This document shows positions 15,327 to 24,785 of a stretch of DNA of 64,000 nucleotides, in pieces (the stretch's first letter is position 1; each line of letters begins with the position of its first letter). The DNA lies in NCBI RefSeq assembly GCF_003054325.1, contig NZ_QBKU01000006.1:207932-271931 (forward strand), read 5' to 3'. The notes beneath the pieces are model-generated. The model had not been told where the DNA came from and did no database searches. It saw only the letters and a list, made by a program, of their open reading frames with translations. The position numbers were made by a program, and so were the translations under genes. The DNA is from Sulfitobacter mediterraneus (GTDB taxonomy: Bacteria > Pseudomonadota > Alphaproteobacteria > Rhodobacterales > Rhodobacteraceae).

Positions 15327-15995
15327 ATGACAGACCTCGTGTTCCAGCTTAAAGATGTGGCTTTTTCGCTCAGAGGCAATGCCGGACAGGTCGATATCCT
15401 GCGCGGAATTTCCCTTAAGGTCCACAGCGGCGAAAGCGTTGCATTGGTTGGTCCCTCAGGGTCTGGCAAATCATCCTTGTTGATGGTCATGGGCGGGCTG
15501 GAGCAGGCCACAGGCGGCACGGTCGAGGCTTTGGGCCAGAACCTTAGCACGATGGACGAGGATGCGCTGGCGCGGTTCCGGCAGGGGCGCATGGGCATTG
15601 TGTTTCAATCCTTTCACCTCATCCCGACCATGACCGCGTTGGAAAATGTCGCCACGCCGTTGGAGATTTCTGGTCAGACGGATGCCTTTGACCGGGCGCG
15701 AGAGGCGTTGGGGGCGGTCGGCCTTGGCCACCGCGTTGATCACTACCCCGCACAGCTTTCAGGCGGCGAGCAACAGCGCGTTGCCCTTGCGCGGGCCTGT
15801 GCGCCGCGCCCGGCTATTTTGTTGGCCGATGAACCCACCGGCAATCTGGACAGCACCAATGGCAGCGCCATTATGGATCTGCTGTTCGAGATGCGCGACA
15901 CCTACGGGGCCACGCTGGTGTTGGTGACCCATGATCCGGCGCTAGCAGAACGTTGTGATCGGTCCGTGGCTCTCGCCGATGGAAAAATCGCATGA
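15327..15995 (+). CDS. ybbA: ABC transporter ATP-binding protein (LolD/YbbA type)
   Basis: A 222-residue ATPase. Walker A is GPSGSGKSS, the Q-loop is [16 protein letters not shown], the signature is LSGGEQQR, Walker B is [12 protein letters not shown], and the switch is VTHD. It matches the MacB/LolD class that pairs with FtsX-type permeases. I start at the ATG of MTDLVFQL (15327); the frame is open further upstream but runs through the divergent tesA gene. The stop overlaps the start of the permease gene (15992-15995), so the two are coupled. Confidence 0.9.
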   Translation: MTDLVFQLKDVAFSLRGNAGQVDILRGISLKVHSGESVALVGPSGSGKSSLLMVMGGLEQATGGTVEALGQNLSTMDEDALARFRQGRMGIVFQSFHLIPTMTALENVATPLEISGQTDAFDRAREALGAVGLGHRVDHYPAQLSGGEQQRVALARACAPRPAILLADEPTGNLDSTNGSAIMDLLFEMRDTYGATLVLVTHDPALAERCDRSVALADGKIA

Positions 15996-18508
15996 GCCTG
16001 TCCCTCGCCAGCCGCTTTGCCCGCCGTGAAATGCGCGGCGGCCTCAAAGGGTTTCGCCTGTTTCTGGCCTGTCTTGCACTTGGCGTGGCCGCAATTGCCG
16101 CTGTCGGATCGGTCCGCGCCGCTATTGAGGCAGGTTTGCAACGGGAGGGCGCGGCCCTCTTGGGCGGCGCGGCAGAGCTGGATTTTACTTACCGGTTTGC
16201 AACGGAAGAGGAACAGGACTGGATCGCGACCCGCGCCACATCTGTATCCGAAATTGTTGAATTTCGGTCCATGGCAGTGGTGGGCGACGAACGGGCGCTG
16301 ACGCAGATCAAAGGTGTTGATGATGCCTATCCATTGGTCGGGCAGATGGTGCTCGACCCCGCGATGCCGCTGGATGCGGCACTGGCGGATCGTGGCGGCA
16401 ATCCCGGTGCGGTGATGGAACGGGCGCTGTCGGATCGGCTTGGCATTGCGGCAGGTGACACGTTCAAGCTAGGCAGCAAAGCCTATCATCTATCCGCTTT
16501 GATTGTTCGAGAGCCTGACAGCGCCGCCAGCGGTTTTGCCCTCGGGCCACGCACCCTATTGCGCCGAGAAGCGCTGGAGGGGTCCGGCCTTCTGGGCCCG
16601 GGCACGTTGTTCAACTCCAAATACCGGCTGACCTTGCCGCAGGGCACTGACCTTGACGGGCTGAAGACCGCCGCCTTGGAACAGTTTGAAAACAGTGGCA
16701 TGCGCTGGACAGATGCCCGGAACGGCGCACCCGGCGTGGCCCGTTTTGTCAAACGTCTTGGGGCATTTTTGGTGCTTGTCGGGCTGTCCGGTCTGGCGGT
16801 GGGCGGCGTTGGTGTGTCGGCGGCTGTGCGGTCCTATCTGAATGGCAAGACAGGTGTGATTGCCACCCTGCGAGCCTTGGGCGCAGATCGCGCGACAATT
16901 TTCCAAACCTATTTTCTCCAGATCGGTATCCTGTCGATTTTGGGCGTTACCATTGGCGTCATCCTCGGTGCGGTCGCGCCAATGCTGCTGTCGCCGCTGA
17001 TCGAGGCGCGTCTTCCGGTGCCTGCCCGGTTTGCCTTTTATCCGCTCCCGCTGATTGAGGCCGCGATCTATGGCTTGCTGACGGCGCTGGCTTTTACCCT
17101 CTGGCCACTGGCCCGCAGCGAGGACGTACGGGCCGCCACGCTGTTTCGGGACGCATGGCAAGGCGCACGGCGCCTGCCTGCGCCGCGATATCTGGCGGTG
17201 ATCGGGCTGATTGTTGCGACGCTGGTGGGGCTGGCGGCGTGGTTCAACGGGTCGTGGATGCTGACGCTTTGGACATTGGGCGGCATTGCTGGGGCCTTGG
17301 TCTTGCTGGTTCTCGCGGCGGGTCTGCTGCGCCTGCTGTCGCGCCGGGCGGCGCGGTTGGCGCGGGGGCGTCCCCGCCTGCGATGGGCTCTTGCCGCGAT
17401 CAGCGGTCAGGGCGAGGGGGCTGGCGCGGTTGTCCTATCATTGGGCCTTGGCCTGTCGGTTTTGGCCGCCGTGGGCCAGATCGACGGCAACCTGCGCAAT
17501 GCGATCTCCGGCAATTTGCCGGAAGTGGCGCCATCCTATTTCTTTGTCGATATCCAGAAGGATCAAATCGGCGGCTATACCGAACGCTTGGAAAATGACC
17601 CTGCCGTCAGCCGCATCGACAGCGCGCCGATGTTGCGCGGTGTTATCACCAAGATCAACGGACAACCCGCTGACGAGGTTGCTGGCGATCACTGGGTTGT
17701 GCGCGGCGACCGCGGCGTGACCTACGCCGCAGCGCCTGACCCCGATGCCCGTCTCACCGCAGGATCGTGGTGGCCCGAAGATTATTCCGGTCCACCGCTG
17801 ATCAGTTTTGCCACCGAAGAGGCCGAGGAAATTGGCCTGTCGTTGGGCGATACGCTGACCATCAATGTGCTGGGCCGCGATATCAAAGGCACCATCGCCA
17901 GCTTTCAGGAGGTCGATTTTTCCACCGCTGGCATCGGCTTTGTCCTGACGATGAACCCCGCCGCATTGTCCGGCGCACCGCATACGTTTATTTCAACCGT
18001 CTATGCCGAGGCAGAGGCGGAGGGCCAGATCCTGCGCGATCTGGCCAGCGCCTATCCCAACATCACTGCGATACGGGTGCGCGACGCGATTGACAGGGTC
18101 TCCGCCGTGCTGGCCGGTCTGGCCGCCGCCACGTCTTACGGCGCTTTGGCAACGCTTTTGACCGGTTTTCTGGTGCTGATCGGGGCTGCCGCCGCCGGGG
18201 CACAAGCCCGTACCTATGAGGCGGCCCTTCTCAAGACACTGGGTGCATCCCGCCGCGCCATTGCCGCCAGCTTTATGCTGCGCGCGGCCCTTTTGGGCGT
18301 GTTTGCAGGGGCGGTTGCCTTGCTCGCCGGGGTGCTTGGCGGCTGGGCGGTGAGCCGGTTTGTGATGGAAACCGACTTTACAATCATCTGGCCATCGGCC
18401 CTGATGATCATTGCAGGCGGCGTGTTGGCCACCGTCCTTGCCGGCCTTGGCTTTGCGCTGCGGTCCCTGAATGCCCGGCCCGCGCAGGTATTGCGTGCCC
18501 GTGAATAA
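15992..18508 (+). CDS. ybbP: FtsX-like ABC permease (YbbP type)
   Basis: An 838-residue inner-membrane protein. One N-terminal membrane helix follows FARREMRGG, then a periplasmic domain of about 200 residues, a first FtsX membrane block (about 255-500) and a second FtsX block near the C-terminus ending in SLNARPAQVLRARE. Double-FtsX architecture is typical of YbbP/lipoprotein-release-like permeases that act mechanically and not as pumps. Together with the preceding ATPase it forms a type VII ABC system. The exact substrate is unknown; neighbouring tesA is a conserved companion. Confidence 0.88.
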   Translation: MSLSLASRFARREMRGGLKGFRLFLACLALGVAAIAAVGSVRAAIEAGLQREGAALLGGAAELDFTYRFATEEEQDWIATRATSVSEIVEFRSMAVVGDERALTQIKGVDDAYPLVGQMVLDPAMPLDAALADRGGNPGAVMERALSDRLGIAAGDTFKLGSKAYHLSALIVREPDSAASGFALGPRTLLRREALEGSGLLGPGTLFNSKYRLTLPQGTDLDGLKTAALEQFENSGMRWTDARNGAPGVARFVKRLGAFLVLVGLSGLAVGGVGVSAAVRSYLNGKTGVIATLRALGADRATIFQTYFLQIGILSILGVTIGVILGAVAPMLLSPLIEARLPVPARFAFYPLPLIEAAIYGLLTALAFTLWPLARSEDVRAATLFRDAWQGARRLPAPRYLAVIGLIVATLVGLAAWFNGSWMLTLWTLGGIAGALVLLVLAAGLLRLLSRRAARLARGRPRLRWALAAISGQGEGAGAVVLSLGLGLSVLAAVGQIDGNLRNAISGNLPEVAPSYFFVDIQKDQIGGYTERLENDPAVSRIDSAPMLRGVITKINGQPADEVAGDHWVVRGDRGVTYAAAPDPDARLTAGSWWPEDYSGPPLISFATEEAEEIGLSLGDTLTINVLGRDIKGTIASFQEVDFSTAGIGFVLTMNPAALSGAPHTFISTVYAEAEAEGQILRDLASAYPNITAIRVRDAIDRVSAVLAGLAAATSYGALATLLTGFLVLIGAAAAGAQARTYEAALLKTLGASRRAIAASFMLRAALLGVFAGAVALLAGVLGGWAVSRFVMETDFTIIWPSALMIIAGGVLATVLAGLGFALRSLNARPAQVLRARE

Positions 18509-18522
18509 CAGCCGGATGTGAC

Positions 18523-19407
18523 ATGACCCAGGACTTGCCTGCCCCCCTGCCTCCCGCCTTGCGCCCCGCGCAGCAGCAGCACGTCCTGAACATTGTCCGC
18601 CGGGCCGCAAAGGCAGAAATCCTGCCACGCTTTCGCGCCTTGGCTGCGGCAGAGATCAGCAGCAAATCGCGCCCCGATGATCTGGTGACCACCGCCGATC
18701 TGCAGGCCGAGGCGATGATCACACGGGCGCTCAAGATCGCCTTTCCGGATGCCTTGGTGATCGGAGAGGAGGCCGTTGCCAAAGATCCGTCCTTGCTGGA
18801 TGGGTTGGCCAATGCGCCGCTGGCGTTCATTATTGATCCGGTGGATGGCACGTGGAATTTTGCGCATGGGCTGGCGGTCTTTGGCGTAATCCTTGCGGTC
18901 ACACAATTTGGCAAACCCGGTTTCGGGCTGATTTACGATCCACTTGCCGATGATTGGGCTATCGCAGACAGCGCCACGGGGCTTGCAGAGCTGCAAAAGG
19001 CCAACGGCAACAGCAGCCCCCTGAGGGTTGCGATGGGCAAGCAGATTGAGAACCTGTCAGGGTATATCCCGCTCAGTTTATTTGAAGGGCCGGTGTTGCG
19101 GCAGGTCGCGGCCACATTGCCAAGTTTTGCACGTGTGACCAGCCTGCGTTGTTCTGCCCATGAATATCGGATGGTCGCGCAGGGCCATGTGGATTTCCTG
19201 CTGACAGGAATGTTGCACCCGTGGGATCACGCCGCAGGGGCGTTGATCTGTGCGCAGGCCGGCGCTCATGTTGAGATGCTGGATGGCGGGCCCTATTCCG
19301 CTGCCCGCCGCAATGGTCATCTGCTGGTTGCGCCCGATCGCACCACATGGAACCGGCTGCGCAAGGTCTTTGATTTCCTTGTGGTGCAAGAACCAAGCGG
19401 CGCTTGA
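18523..19407 (+). CDS. Inositol-monophosphatase family protein (possible HisN)
   Basis: A 294-residue Mg-dependent phosphatase. Metal-binding residues are seen in PDDLVTTADLQAE, IGEEAVAKD and IDPVDGTWNFAHG, and the C-terminal WDHAAGALI motif is intact. Family members include inositol monophosphatase, CysQ and the histidinol-phosphatase HisN; the sequence alone does not choose between them. It starts 14 bases after ybbP and may be cotranscribed. It ends at a bidirectional terminator facing gcvP. Confidence 0.85.
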   Translation: MTQDLPAPLPPALRPAQQQHVLNIVRRAAKAEILPRFRALAAAEISSKSRPDDLVTTADLQAEAMITRALKIAFPDALVIGEEAVAKDPSLLDGLANAPLAFIIDPVDGTWNFAHGLAVFGVILAVTQFGKPGFGLIYDPLADDWAIADSATGLAELQKANGNSSPLRVAMGKQIENLSGYIPLSLFEGPVLRQVAATLPSFARVTSLRCSAHEYRMVAQGHVDFLLTGMLHPWDHAAGALICAQAGAHVEMLDGGPYSAARRNGHLLVAPDRTTWNRLRKVFDFLVVQEPSGA

Positions 19408-19423
19408 CCGCTGCCGAAAACAC

Positions 19424-19455
19424 AAAAGGCGGAGCGTTGAGCCCCGCCTTTTGCA
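19424..19455. terminator. Bidirectional terminator between the phosphatase gene and gcvP
   Basis: AAAAGGCGG (19424-19432) pairs with CCGCCTTTT (19444-19452). T runs exist on both strands, fitting two converging transcripts. Confidence 0.85.
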
Positions 19456-19474
19456 CTGTGTCAATCCCGCCAGA

Positions 19475-22321
19475 TCATTCCGCCGCTTCGGCGTAATCCT
19501 CCATGGGCGGGCAGGTGCAGATCAAATTGCGGTCGCCATGCACGTTGTCAACGCGGTTGACCGGAGGCCAGTATTTGTCCACCCGGAACGCGCCCGGAGG
19601 GAAACAACCCTGTTCGCGGGTATAGGGACGGTCGCCCCATTCCAGCACCAGATCCTCAACCGTATGCGGCGCATTCTTGAGCGGATTGTTCTCGCGCGGC
19701 ATGTCGCCTTTTTCAATCGCGTCAATCTCCGCACGGATCGCCAGCATCGCGTCACAGAACCGGTCCAGCTCTGCTTTGTTTTCGCTTTCGGTCGGCTCAA
19801 CCATCAGCGTGCCAGCCACCGGCCAAGACATTGTTGGCGCGTGGAAGCCACAGTCGATCAGACGTTTGGCGATGTCATCCACCGTCACACCAGCGCTTTC
19901 GTCAAAGGGGCGGACATCAATGATGCATTCATGCGCCACGCGGCCTGATGGCCCTTTGTAAAGCACGTCATAGGCCCCTTCGAGCCGCTTGGCGATGTAG
20001 TTGGCATTCAGGATCGCAACGCGGGTGGCCTGGGTCAGCCCCTCACCGCCCATCATCAGGCAATAGGCCAATGAGATCGGCAACAGCGATGGCGAGCCGT
20101 ATGGCGCCGCCGATACGGCGCTGCCGCCATCATTCGGATGGCCCGGCAGATGCGCAATCAGATGTTCCTTTACACCAATGGGGCCCATGCCGGGACCGCC
20201 GCCGCCATGCGGGATGCAGAAGGTCTTGTGCAGGTTCAGGTGGCTCACGTCACCGCCCAGATCACCGGGGCGGGACAGGCCCACCATGGCGTTCATATTG
20301 GCCCCGTCGATATAGACCTGACCGCCATGCTCATGGGTGATTTTGGTCACCTCGGTCACGGTTTCCTCAAACACACCATGTGTCGAGGGATAGGTGATCA
20401 TGCAGCCGGCTAGGTTTTCGGCGTGCTGTGCGGCCTTGGCGCGGAAGTCATCCAGATCAATATCACCGTTGTCGGCAGATTTGATCGGCACAACCTTCCA
20501 GCCCACCATCTGCGCGGAGGCCGGATTGGTGCCATGGGCGCTCATCGGGATCAGACAGATATTGCGATGCCCCTCGCCGTTGGCGCGGTGATAGGCCGAA
20601 ATCGTCAACAGACCCGCATATTCCCCCTGCGCGCCCGAATTTGGCTGCATGGAAATCGCGTCATAGCCGGTGATATCACAAAGCTTGGAGGACAGATCGT
20701 CGATCATCTCCTTATAGCCCAGCGCCTGATTGTCCGGCACAAATGGGTGCATCAGGGAAAACTCACGCCAGCTCACCGGCATCATTTCGGCGGCCGAGTT
20801 CAGCTTCATCGTGCAAGAGCCCAGCGGGATCATCGCCCGGTCCAGCGCCAGATCGCGATCCGCCAAACGGCGCATGTAGCGCATCATCTCGGTTTCGGCG
20901 CGGTTCATGTGGAAAATCGGATGGGTGAGGTATTCGGTCTGCCGGATCAGCTTTTCTGGCATGTGGTAATGCGGGGTGTAATCCTTGTCTGCACGGTCAA
21001 TCCCAAAAGCCCGCCAAACCGCTTCAATGGTGACGGGTTTGCTGCGCTCATCCAGAGTGATACCAACCTTGGTATCGCCCACTTTGCGAAGGTTCACACC
21101 CTCTTCGACCGCTGATTTCATCACGGCCGACTGCAATGGGCCAACCTCAACAGTGATCGTGTCAAAGAATGTCGCAGGACGCACGTCAAAGCCCGCCTGT
21201 TTCAGCCCTTCGGCCAAACGCACGGTCTTGCGGTGGATGCGCTGCGCGATGGCCTTCAGGCCCTTTGGCCCATGGAACACAGCATACATCGACGCCATCA
21301 CCGCCAACAAAGCCTGCGCAGTGCAAACGTTCGAGGTCGCCTTTTCGCGGCGAATGTGTTGTTCGCGGGTTTGCAAGGAAAGACGGTAGGCACGGTTGCC
21401 GTGTGCATCAATCGACACACCCACGATCCGGCCCGGCATGGAGCGTTTCATGGAATCTTTGCAGGCCATATAGGCGGCATGCGGGCCGCCGTATCCTTCG
21501 GGCACACCAAACCGCTGGGTTGTGCCAACAGCAATATCCGCGCCCATCTCCCCCGGTTCTTTGAGCAAGGTCAGGGACAAAGGATCAGCCGAAATAATCC
21601 CGACGCCCTTGTTCTCATGCAACGCAGCGATGTGGCTGGTGAAATCGCGCACATGGCCATAGGTGCCCGGATACTGGAAAATCGCGCCAAAAACCTTGTC
21701 CGCTTCCATCTTGTCCGGATCGCCGACGATGATCTCGATGCCCAAGGGGGCCGCGCGGGTTTTCATCACTGCGATGTTTTGCGGGTGGCAATCGTGATCG
21801 ACAAAAAACGCGCTGACCTTAGCCTTGGACATCCGCTGCGCCATGGTCATTGCTTCGGCACAGGCGGTCGCCTCATCCAACAGCGAGGCATTGGCAACCT
21901 CAAGACCGGTCAGATCGCTGATCATGGTCTGGAAGTTCAACAGCGCCTCAAGCCGCCCTTGCGAAATTTCGGGCTGGTACGGCGTATAGGCCGTGTACCA
22001 TGCCGGGTTCTCAAGGATGTTCCGCTGGATGGCCGGGGGCGTCACAGTGCCATGGTAGCCTTGCCCAATCAGGCTGGTCATCACCCTGTTCTTGGAGGCG
22101 GTCTTGCGCATATGCTCCAGCACCTCGCGCTCTGACATGGCCTTGCCGAAATCCAGCCCGCCTTTCATGCGGATGCCGCCCGGCAGGGTGTCATCAATCA
22201 GCGCATCAAGCGACTTGGCACCAACCGTGTCCAACATCTGCGTCATCTCTTCGGGTGACGGGCCGATGTGGCGGCGATTGGCAAAATCATACGGAAGATA
22301 ATCGGTAGGCTTGAAGGTCAT
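19475..22321 (-). CDS. gcvP: Glycine dehydrogenase (decarboxylating), P protein
   Basis: A 948-residue full-length single-chain P protein. It decarboxylates glycine and transfers the aminomethyl group to lipoyl-GcvH. The PLP lysine lies in [18 protein letters not shown], and the N-terminal half carries the related inactive fold ([15 protein letters not shown] opening). The start is the ATG at 22319-22321 (MTFKPTDYL), preceded by AAGGG. An in-frame longer version would translate the dispersed repeat element and is rejected. It is the last gene of gcvT-gcvH-gcvP. Confidence 0.96.
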   Translation of the reverse strand: MTFKPTDYLPYDFANRRHIGPSPEEMTQMLDTVGAKSLDALIDDTLPGGIRMKGGLDFGKAMSEREVLEHMRKTASKNRVMTSLIGQGYHGTVTPPAIQRNILENPAWYTAYTPYQPEISQGRLEALLNFQTMISDLTGLEVANASLLDEATACAEAMTMAQRMSKAKVSAFFVDHDCHPQNIAVMKTRAAPLGIEIIVGDPDKMEADKVFGAIFQYPGTYGHVRDFTSHIAALHENKGVGIISADPLSLTLLKEPGEMGADIAVGTTQRFGVPEGYGGPHAAYMACKDSMKRSMPGRIVGVSIDAHGNRAYRLSLQTREQHIRREKATSNVCTAQALLAVMASMYAVFHGPKGLKAIAQRIHRKTVRLAEGLKQAGFDVRPATFFDTITVEVGPLQSAVMKSAVEEGVNLRKVGDTKVGITLDERSKPVTIEAVWRAFGIDRADKDYTPHYHMPEKLIRQTEYLTHPIFHMNRAETEMMRYMRRLADRDLALDRAMIPLGSCTMKLNSAAEMMPVSWREFSLMHPFVPDNQALGYKEMIDDLSSKLCDITGYDAISMQPNSGAQGEYAGLLTISAYHRANGEGHRNICLIPMSAHGTNPASAQMVGWKVVPIKSADNGDIDLDDFRAKAAQHAENLAGCMITYPSTHGVFEETVTEVTKITHEHGGQVYIDGANMNAMVGLSRPGDLGGDVSHLNLHKTFCIPHGGGGPGMGPIGVKEHLIAHLPGHPNDGGSAVSAAPYGSPSLLPISLAYCLMMGGEGLTQATRVAILNANYIAKRLEGAYDVLYKGPSGRVAHECIIDVRPFDESAGVTVDDIAKRLIDCGFHAPTMSWPVAGTLMVEPTESENKAELDRFCDAMLAIRAEIDAIEKGDMPRENNPLKNAPHTVEDLVLEWGDRPYTREQGCFPPGAFRVDKYWPPVNRVDNVHGDRNLICTCPPMEDYAEAAE

Positions 22322-22334
22322 GGCACCCGCCCTT

Positions 22335-22380
22335 TTCTTTTTGGCTGTAAATATTCCCGCCGGAGGCATCCCCGGCGGGC
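22335..22380 (-). repeat. Dispersed intergenic hairpin/AT element, copy B
   Basis: Nine bases after the gcvH stop on the minus strand comes the perfect 8-bp hairpin CCCGCCGG/CCGGCGGG (22356-22363 with 22372-22379). It is followed by AATATTTACAGCC and AAAAAGAAAAGGG, leading into the gcvP ribosome-binding site. The order of parts is the same as in copy A at 6983-7027. Confidence 0.6.
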
Positions 22381-22388
22381 ATCATGCG

Positions 22389-22748
22389 TTACCCGATGAA
22401 GGCCTGATAACCGGCTTCATCCATAAACTCGTCCATCTGCGATGCATCGCTGACCTTGAGCTTGAAAAACCACGCTTCGCCCTGCGGGTCATCGTTGACC
22501 ATGCTGGGGTTGTCGGTCAGGGCGCCGTTCACTTCGGTGATTTCACCGTCGATCGGGGCCAAAATGTCAGAGGCGGCTTTGACGGATTCGATCACCACCA
22601 CTTCGTCATCTTTGCTGACGGTCGTGCCTTCTTCGGGCAGTTCCACAAATACGACGTCGCCCAATTGCTCTGCCGCGTGGATGGTGATGCCCACAACCAC
22701 TTCGTCGCCTTCAACGCGCAGCCATTCGTGTTCTTCGGTAAATTTCAT
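22389..22748 (-). CDS. gcvH: Glycine cleavage system H protein
   Basis: A 119-residue lipoyl carrier that shuttles the aminomethyl group between GcvP, GcvT and the L protein. It opens [10 protein letters not shown], and the lipoylated residue is Lys57 in [11 protein letters not shown]. The frame is open to 22808, but family members start with this Met, and the longer version would overlap gcvT. It lies 19 bases downstream of gcvT. Confidence 0.96.
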   Translation of the reverse strand: MKFTEEHEWLRVEGDEVVVGITIHAAEQLGDVVFVELPEEGTTVSKDDEVVVIESVKAASDILAPIDGEITEVNGALTDNPSMVNDDPQGEAWFFKLKVSDASQMDEFMDEAGYQAFIG

Positions 22749-22767
22749 GTTGTCGTTCCCTTGTTGA

Positions 22768-23892
22768 TTATCTTTTGAAGTTTGCCGCCACAAAGGGCAG
22801 CTTGGCAATCGTCAATGGCAGACGTTTGCCGCGCACTTCGCCCCAAAGCGGTGTGCCGGTTTTGCTGTGTTCCGTGGCGACATAGCCCATGGCAACCGGC
22901 CCGCCAAAGGTCGGGCCAAAGCCACCGGATGTGACTGTGCCGACCTGCGTTCCGCCCGCGTCAGCGTCAAAGATCGCCACGCCTTCGCGCATCGGTGCGC
23001 GTCCTTCGGGCAGCAGACCCACACGCTTGCGGGCTGCACCGTTTTCAAAGGCAGCCATCACGGCCTCGGCACCGGGGAACCCGCCAGCACGGTCGCCGTC
23101 CCGGCGGCGTACCTTCTGCACGGCCCAGTTCAATGCGCCCTCGACAGGGTTGGTTGTGGCGTCAATGTCATGCCCATAAAGGCAAAGCCCGGCCTCAAGA
23201 CGCAAGGAATCCCGTGCGCCAAGGCCAATGGCCTCAACCCCGTCCTGGGCCAACAGCTTGCGCGTCAGCGCCTCGGCCTGCGCGTCCGGCACCGAAATTT
23301 CATAGCCGTCCTCACCCGTGTAACCGGACCGGGAGGCCCAGACCGCGATCCCGTCCAGTGTCAGGTCTCGCACATGCATAAACGTCATATCTGCCGCAGC
23401 GGCATCCATCGCGGAGACCGCGGCCTCTGCGCCCGGTCCCTGCACCGCGATCAGCGCGCGATCCGTCAGGGCAGTCACGGTGATCTCGGGCTCAAGCGCC
23501 GCCTTCATGCGGGCAATATCGGCGGTCTTGCATGCTGCATTGACCACAACGAACAGATCATCGCCGCGCCGGGCAAACATCAGGTCATCCTCGATCCCGC
23601 CCGCGTCATTGGTGAACAAGCCATAACGCTGACGACCATCGCCCAGCCCCAGCACATCCATCGGCACCAGCGTTTCAAATGCTGTTGCGACCGCTTGCCA
23701 TGATTGGCCCGATAGGATCACCTGACCCATGTGGCTGACGTCGAACAGCCCCGCCGCATCGCGGGTGTGCTGGTGTTCTTTCATCACGCCAAGCGGATAT
23801 TGCACAGGCATTTCATAGCCCGCGAAAGGGACCATCTTGGCGCCCAGCTCAACATGCAGATCAAAAAGTGGTGTGCGGTTCAGATCGCTCAT
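22768..23892 (-). CDS. gcvT: Glycine cleavage system T protein (aminomethyltransferase)
   Basis: A 374-residue folate-dependent enzyme that releases ammonia from the lipoyl-bound aminomethyl group and makes 5,10-methylene-tetrahydrofolate. It opens [20 protein letters not shown]. Landmarks are DVSHMGQ, the folate/aminomethyl-site [11 protein letters not shown] and [24 protein letters not shown] lies 9 bases before the ATG at 23890-23892. It is the first gene of the gcv operon, directly after the glycine riboswitch. Confidence 0.96.
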   Translation of the reverse strand: MSDLNRTPLFDLHVELGAKMVPFAGYEMPVQYPLGVMKEHQHTRDAAGLFDVSHMGQVILSGQSWQAVATAFETLVPMDVLGLGDGRQRYGLFTNDAGGIEDDLMFARRGDDLFVVVNAACKTADIARMKAALEPEITVTALTDRALIAVQGPGAEAAVSAMDAAAADMTFMHVRDLTLDGIAVWASRSGYTGEDGYEISVPDAQAEALTRKLLAQDGVEAIGLGARDSLRLEAGLCLYGHDIDATTNPVEGALNWAVQKVRRRDGDRAGGFPGAEAVMAAFENGAARKRVGLLPEGRAPMREGVAIFDADAGGTQVGTVTSGGFGPTFGGPVAMGYVATEHSKTGTPLWGEVRGKRLPLTIAKLPFVAANFKR

Positions 23893-23971
23893 CCGGTGTG
23901 TCCCCTTGTTCAACCGGATGTCGAAAATTGATCAACCGGCACCAATGCACCGCGACATGCGGCCCACGATG

Positions 23972-24126
23972 CCCCCTCTGTCCTTTCGCCTGAGATCGTT
24001 ATCCCTTCGGCGGGTGCATCCTCGCACCACTCTCCAGAGTGTCGTTTGTCCATCACGGTCCTTGTGGCCTGAGAGTTTCCGGGGCGGTTGCTCCTTCGGC
24101 ACCGGCGCTTTGCCGATTCTCCCATG
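23972..24126 (-). promoter_or_regulatory. Tandem glycine riboswitch
   Basis: On the minus strand two successive glycine aptamers precede gcvT. The first, about 24126-24050, shows GGGAGA, GCCGAAGGAGCAACCGCCCC and ACTCTCAGGC followed by AAGGAC. The second, about 24049-23972, shows CTGGAGAG, GCCGAAGGGATAACG and TCTCAGGCGAAAGGACAGAG. These are the conserved cores of the gcvT RNA. It presumably switches gcvTHP on when glycine is abundant. The gap to the gcvT start (23893-23971) holds the expression platform. Confidence 0.93.
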
Positions 24127-24139
24127 ACGGATGGCTATA

Positions 24140-24167
24140 GGTATGCCGCGGCATACCATTCCGTCAA
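24140..24167 (-). promoter_or_regulatory. Probable gcv promoter with an 18-bp perfect palindrome
   Basis: GGTATGCCGCGGCATACC at 24140-24157 is a perfect palindrome. On the minus strand a TTGACG (-35-like, 24162-24167) lies just upstream of it, and weak -10 candidates overlap or follow it (CATACC 24140-24145, or TATAGC 24134-24139). The palindrome thus sits within the promoter, about 15 bases before the riboswitch, in a repressor-type position. The regulator is not identified. Confidence 0.55.
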
Positions 24168-24230
24168 GCGTGCTTGTGTTTGCGCCGCTTCCGGTGTTGT
24201 CTGCGGCGGAAATCCAATGGGCAGACCCTC

Positions 24231-24785
24231 ATGACCCCCTACTTTTTCGGCTATGGCAGCCTCGTCAACCGCAACACCCACGCCTATCCTGATGCGCATC
24301 CCGCGCAATTGCAGGGGTGGCGGCGCAAATGGGTGCGCACCAGGTTGCGCGACGTGGTATTTTTGACCGTGGAACCGGACCCCGCATGCGCCATCGACGG
24401 ATTGATTGCGGCTGTGCCCGATGCCGATTGGGCGGCGCTGGATTTGCGTGAAACCGGCTATGACCGGCAACACTCAGACGGAGCCGTAACGCATCCGCTC
24501 CCCCACGCGCCACAGATCGCCCACTACAGCGTCACACCCGAAAACCGCGTGGATGGTGGCGATCATTGCATCTTGCGCAGCTATCTTGATGTGGTGGTGC
24601 AAGGGTTTCTGCGCGAATTTGGTGATGAGGGGGTCCAGCGGTTTTTTGACACAACGTCAGGCTGGGAAACGCCTATTCTGGATGACCGTGCCGCCCCGAT
24701 CTATCCACGGCACCAGACCATCACCAATGATGAAACTGCACTGGTGGATCTGCATCTCAACCGGCTACCTGCGCGCTTGAAATAG
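24231..24785 (+). CDS. Gamma-glutamylcyclotransferase-like protein
   Basis: A 184-residue protein of the GGCT/AIG2 fold. The N-terminal MTPYFFGYGSLVN contains the YGSL substrate-binding motif. The function may be gamma-glutamyl or related amide cyclotransfer, but the acidic catalytic residue is not certain. I start at the ATG at 24231 since family members begin just before FGYGSL; the longer frame from 24174 lacks support. Its 3' end overlaps the convergent MATE gene by 21 bases. Confidence 0.78.
   Translation: MTPYFFGYGSLVNRNTHAYPDAHPAQLQGWRRKWVRTRLRDVVFLTVEPDPACAIDGLIAAVPDADWAALDLRETGYDRQHSDGAVTHPLPHAPQIAHYSVTPENRVDGGDHCILRSYLDVVVQGFLREFGDEGVQRFFDTTSGWETPILDDRAAPIYPRHQTITNDETALVDLHLNRLPARLK

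Noticed and set aside
22322..22369. N-terminal extension of GcvP
   Set aside because: It would translate the dispersed repeat element; the GcvP family starts at MTFKPTDYL.
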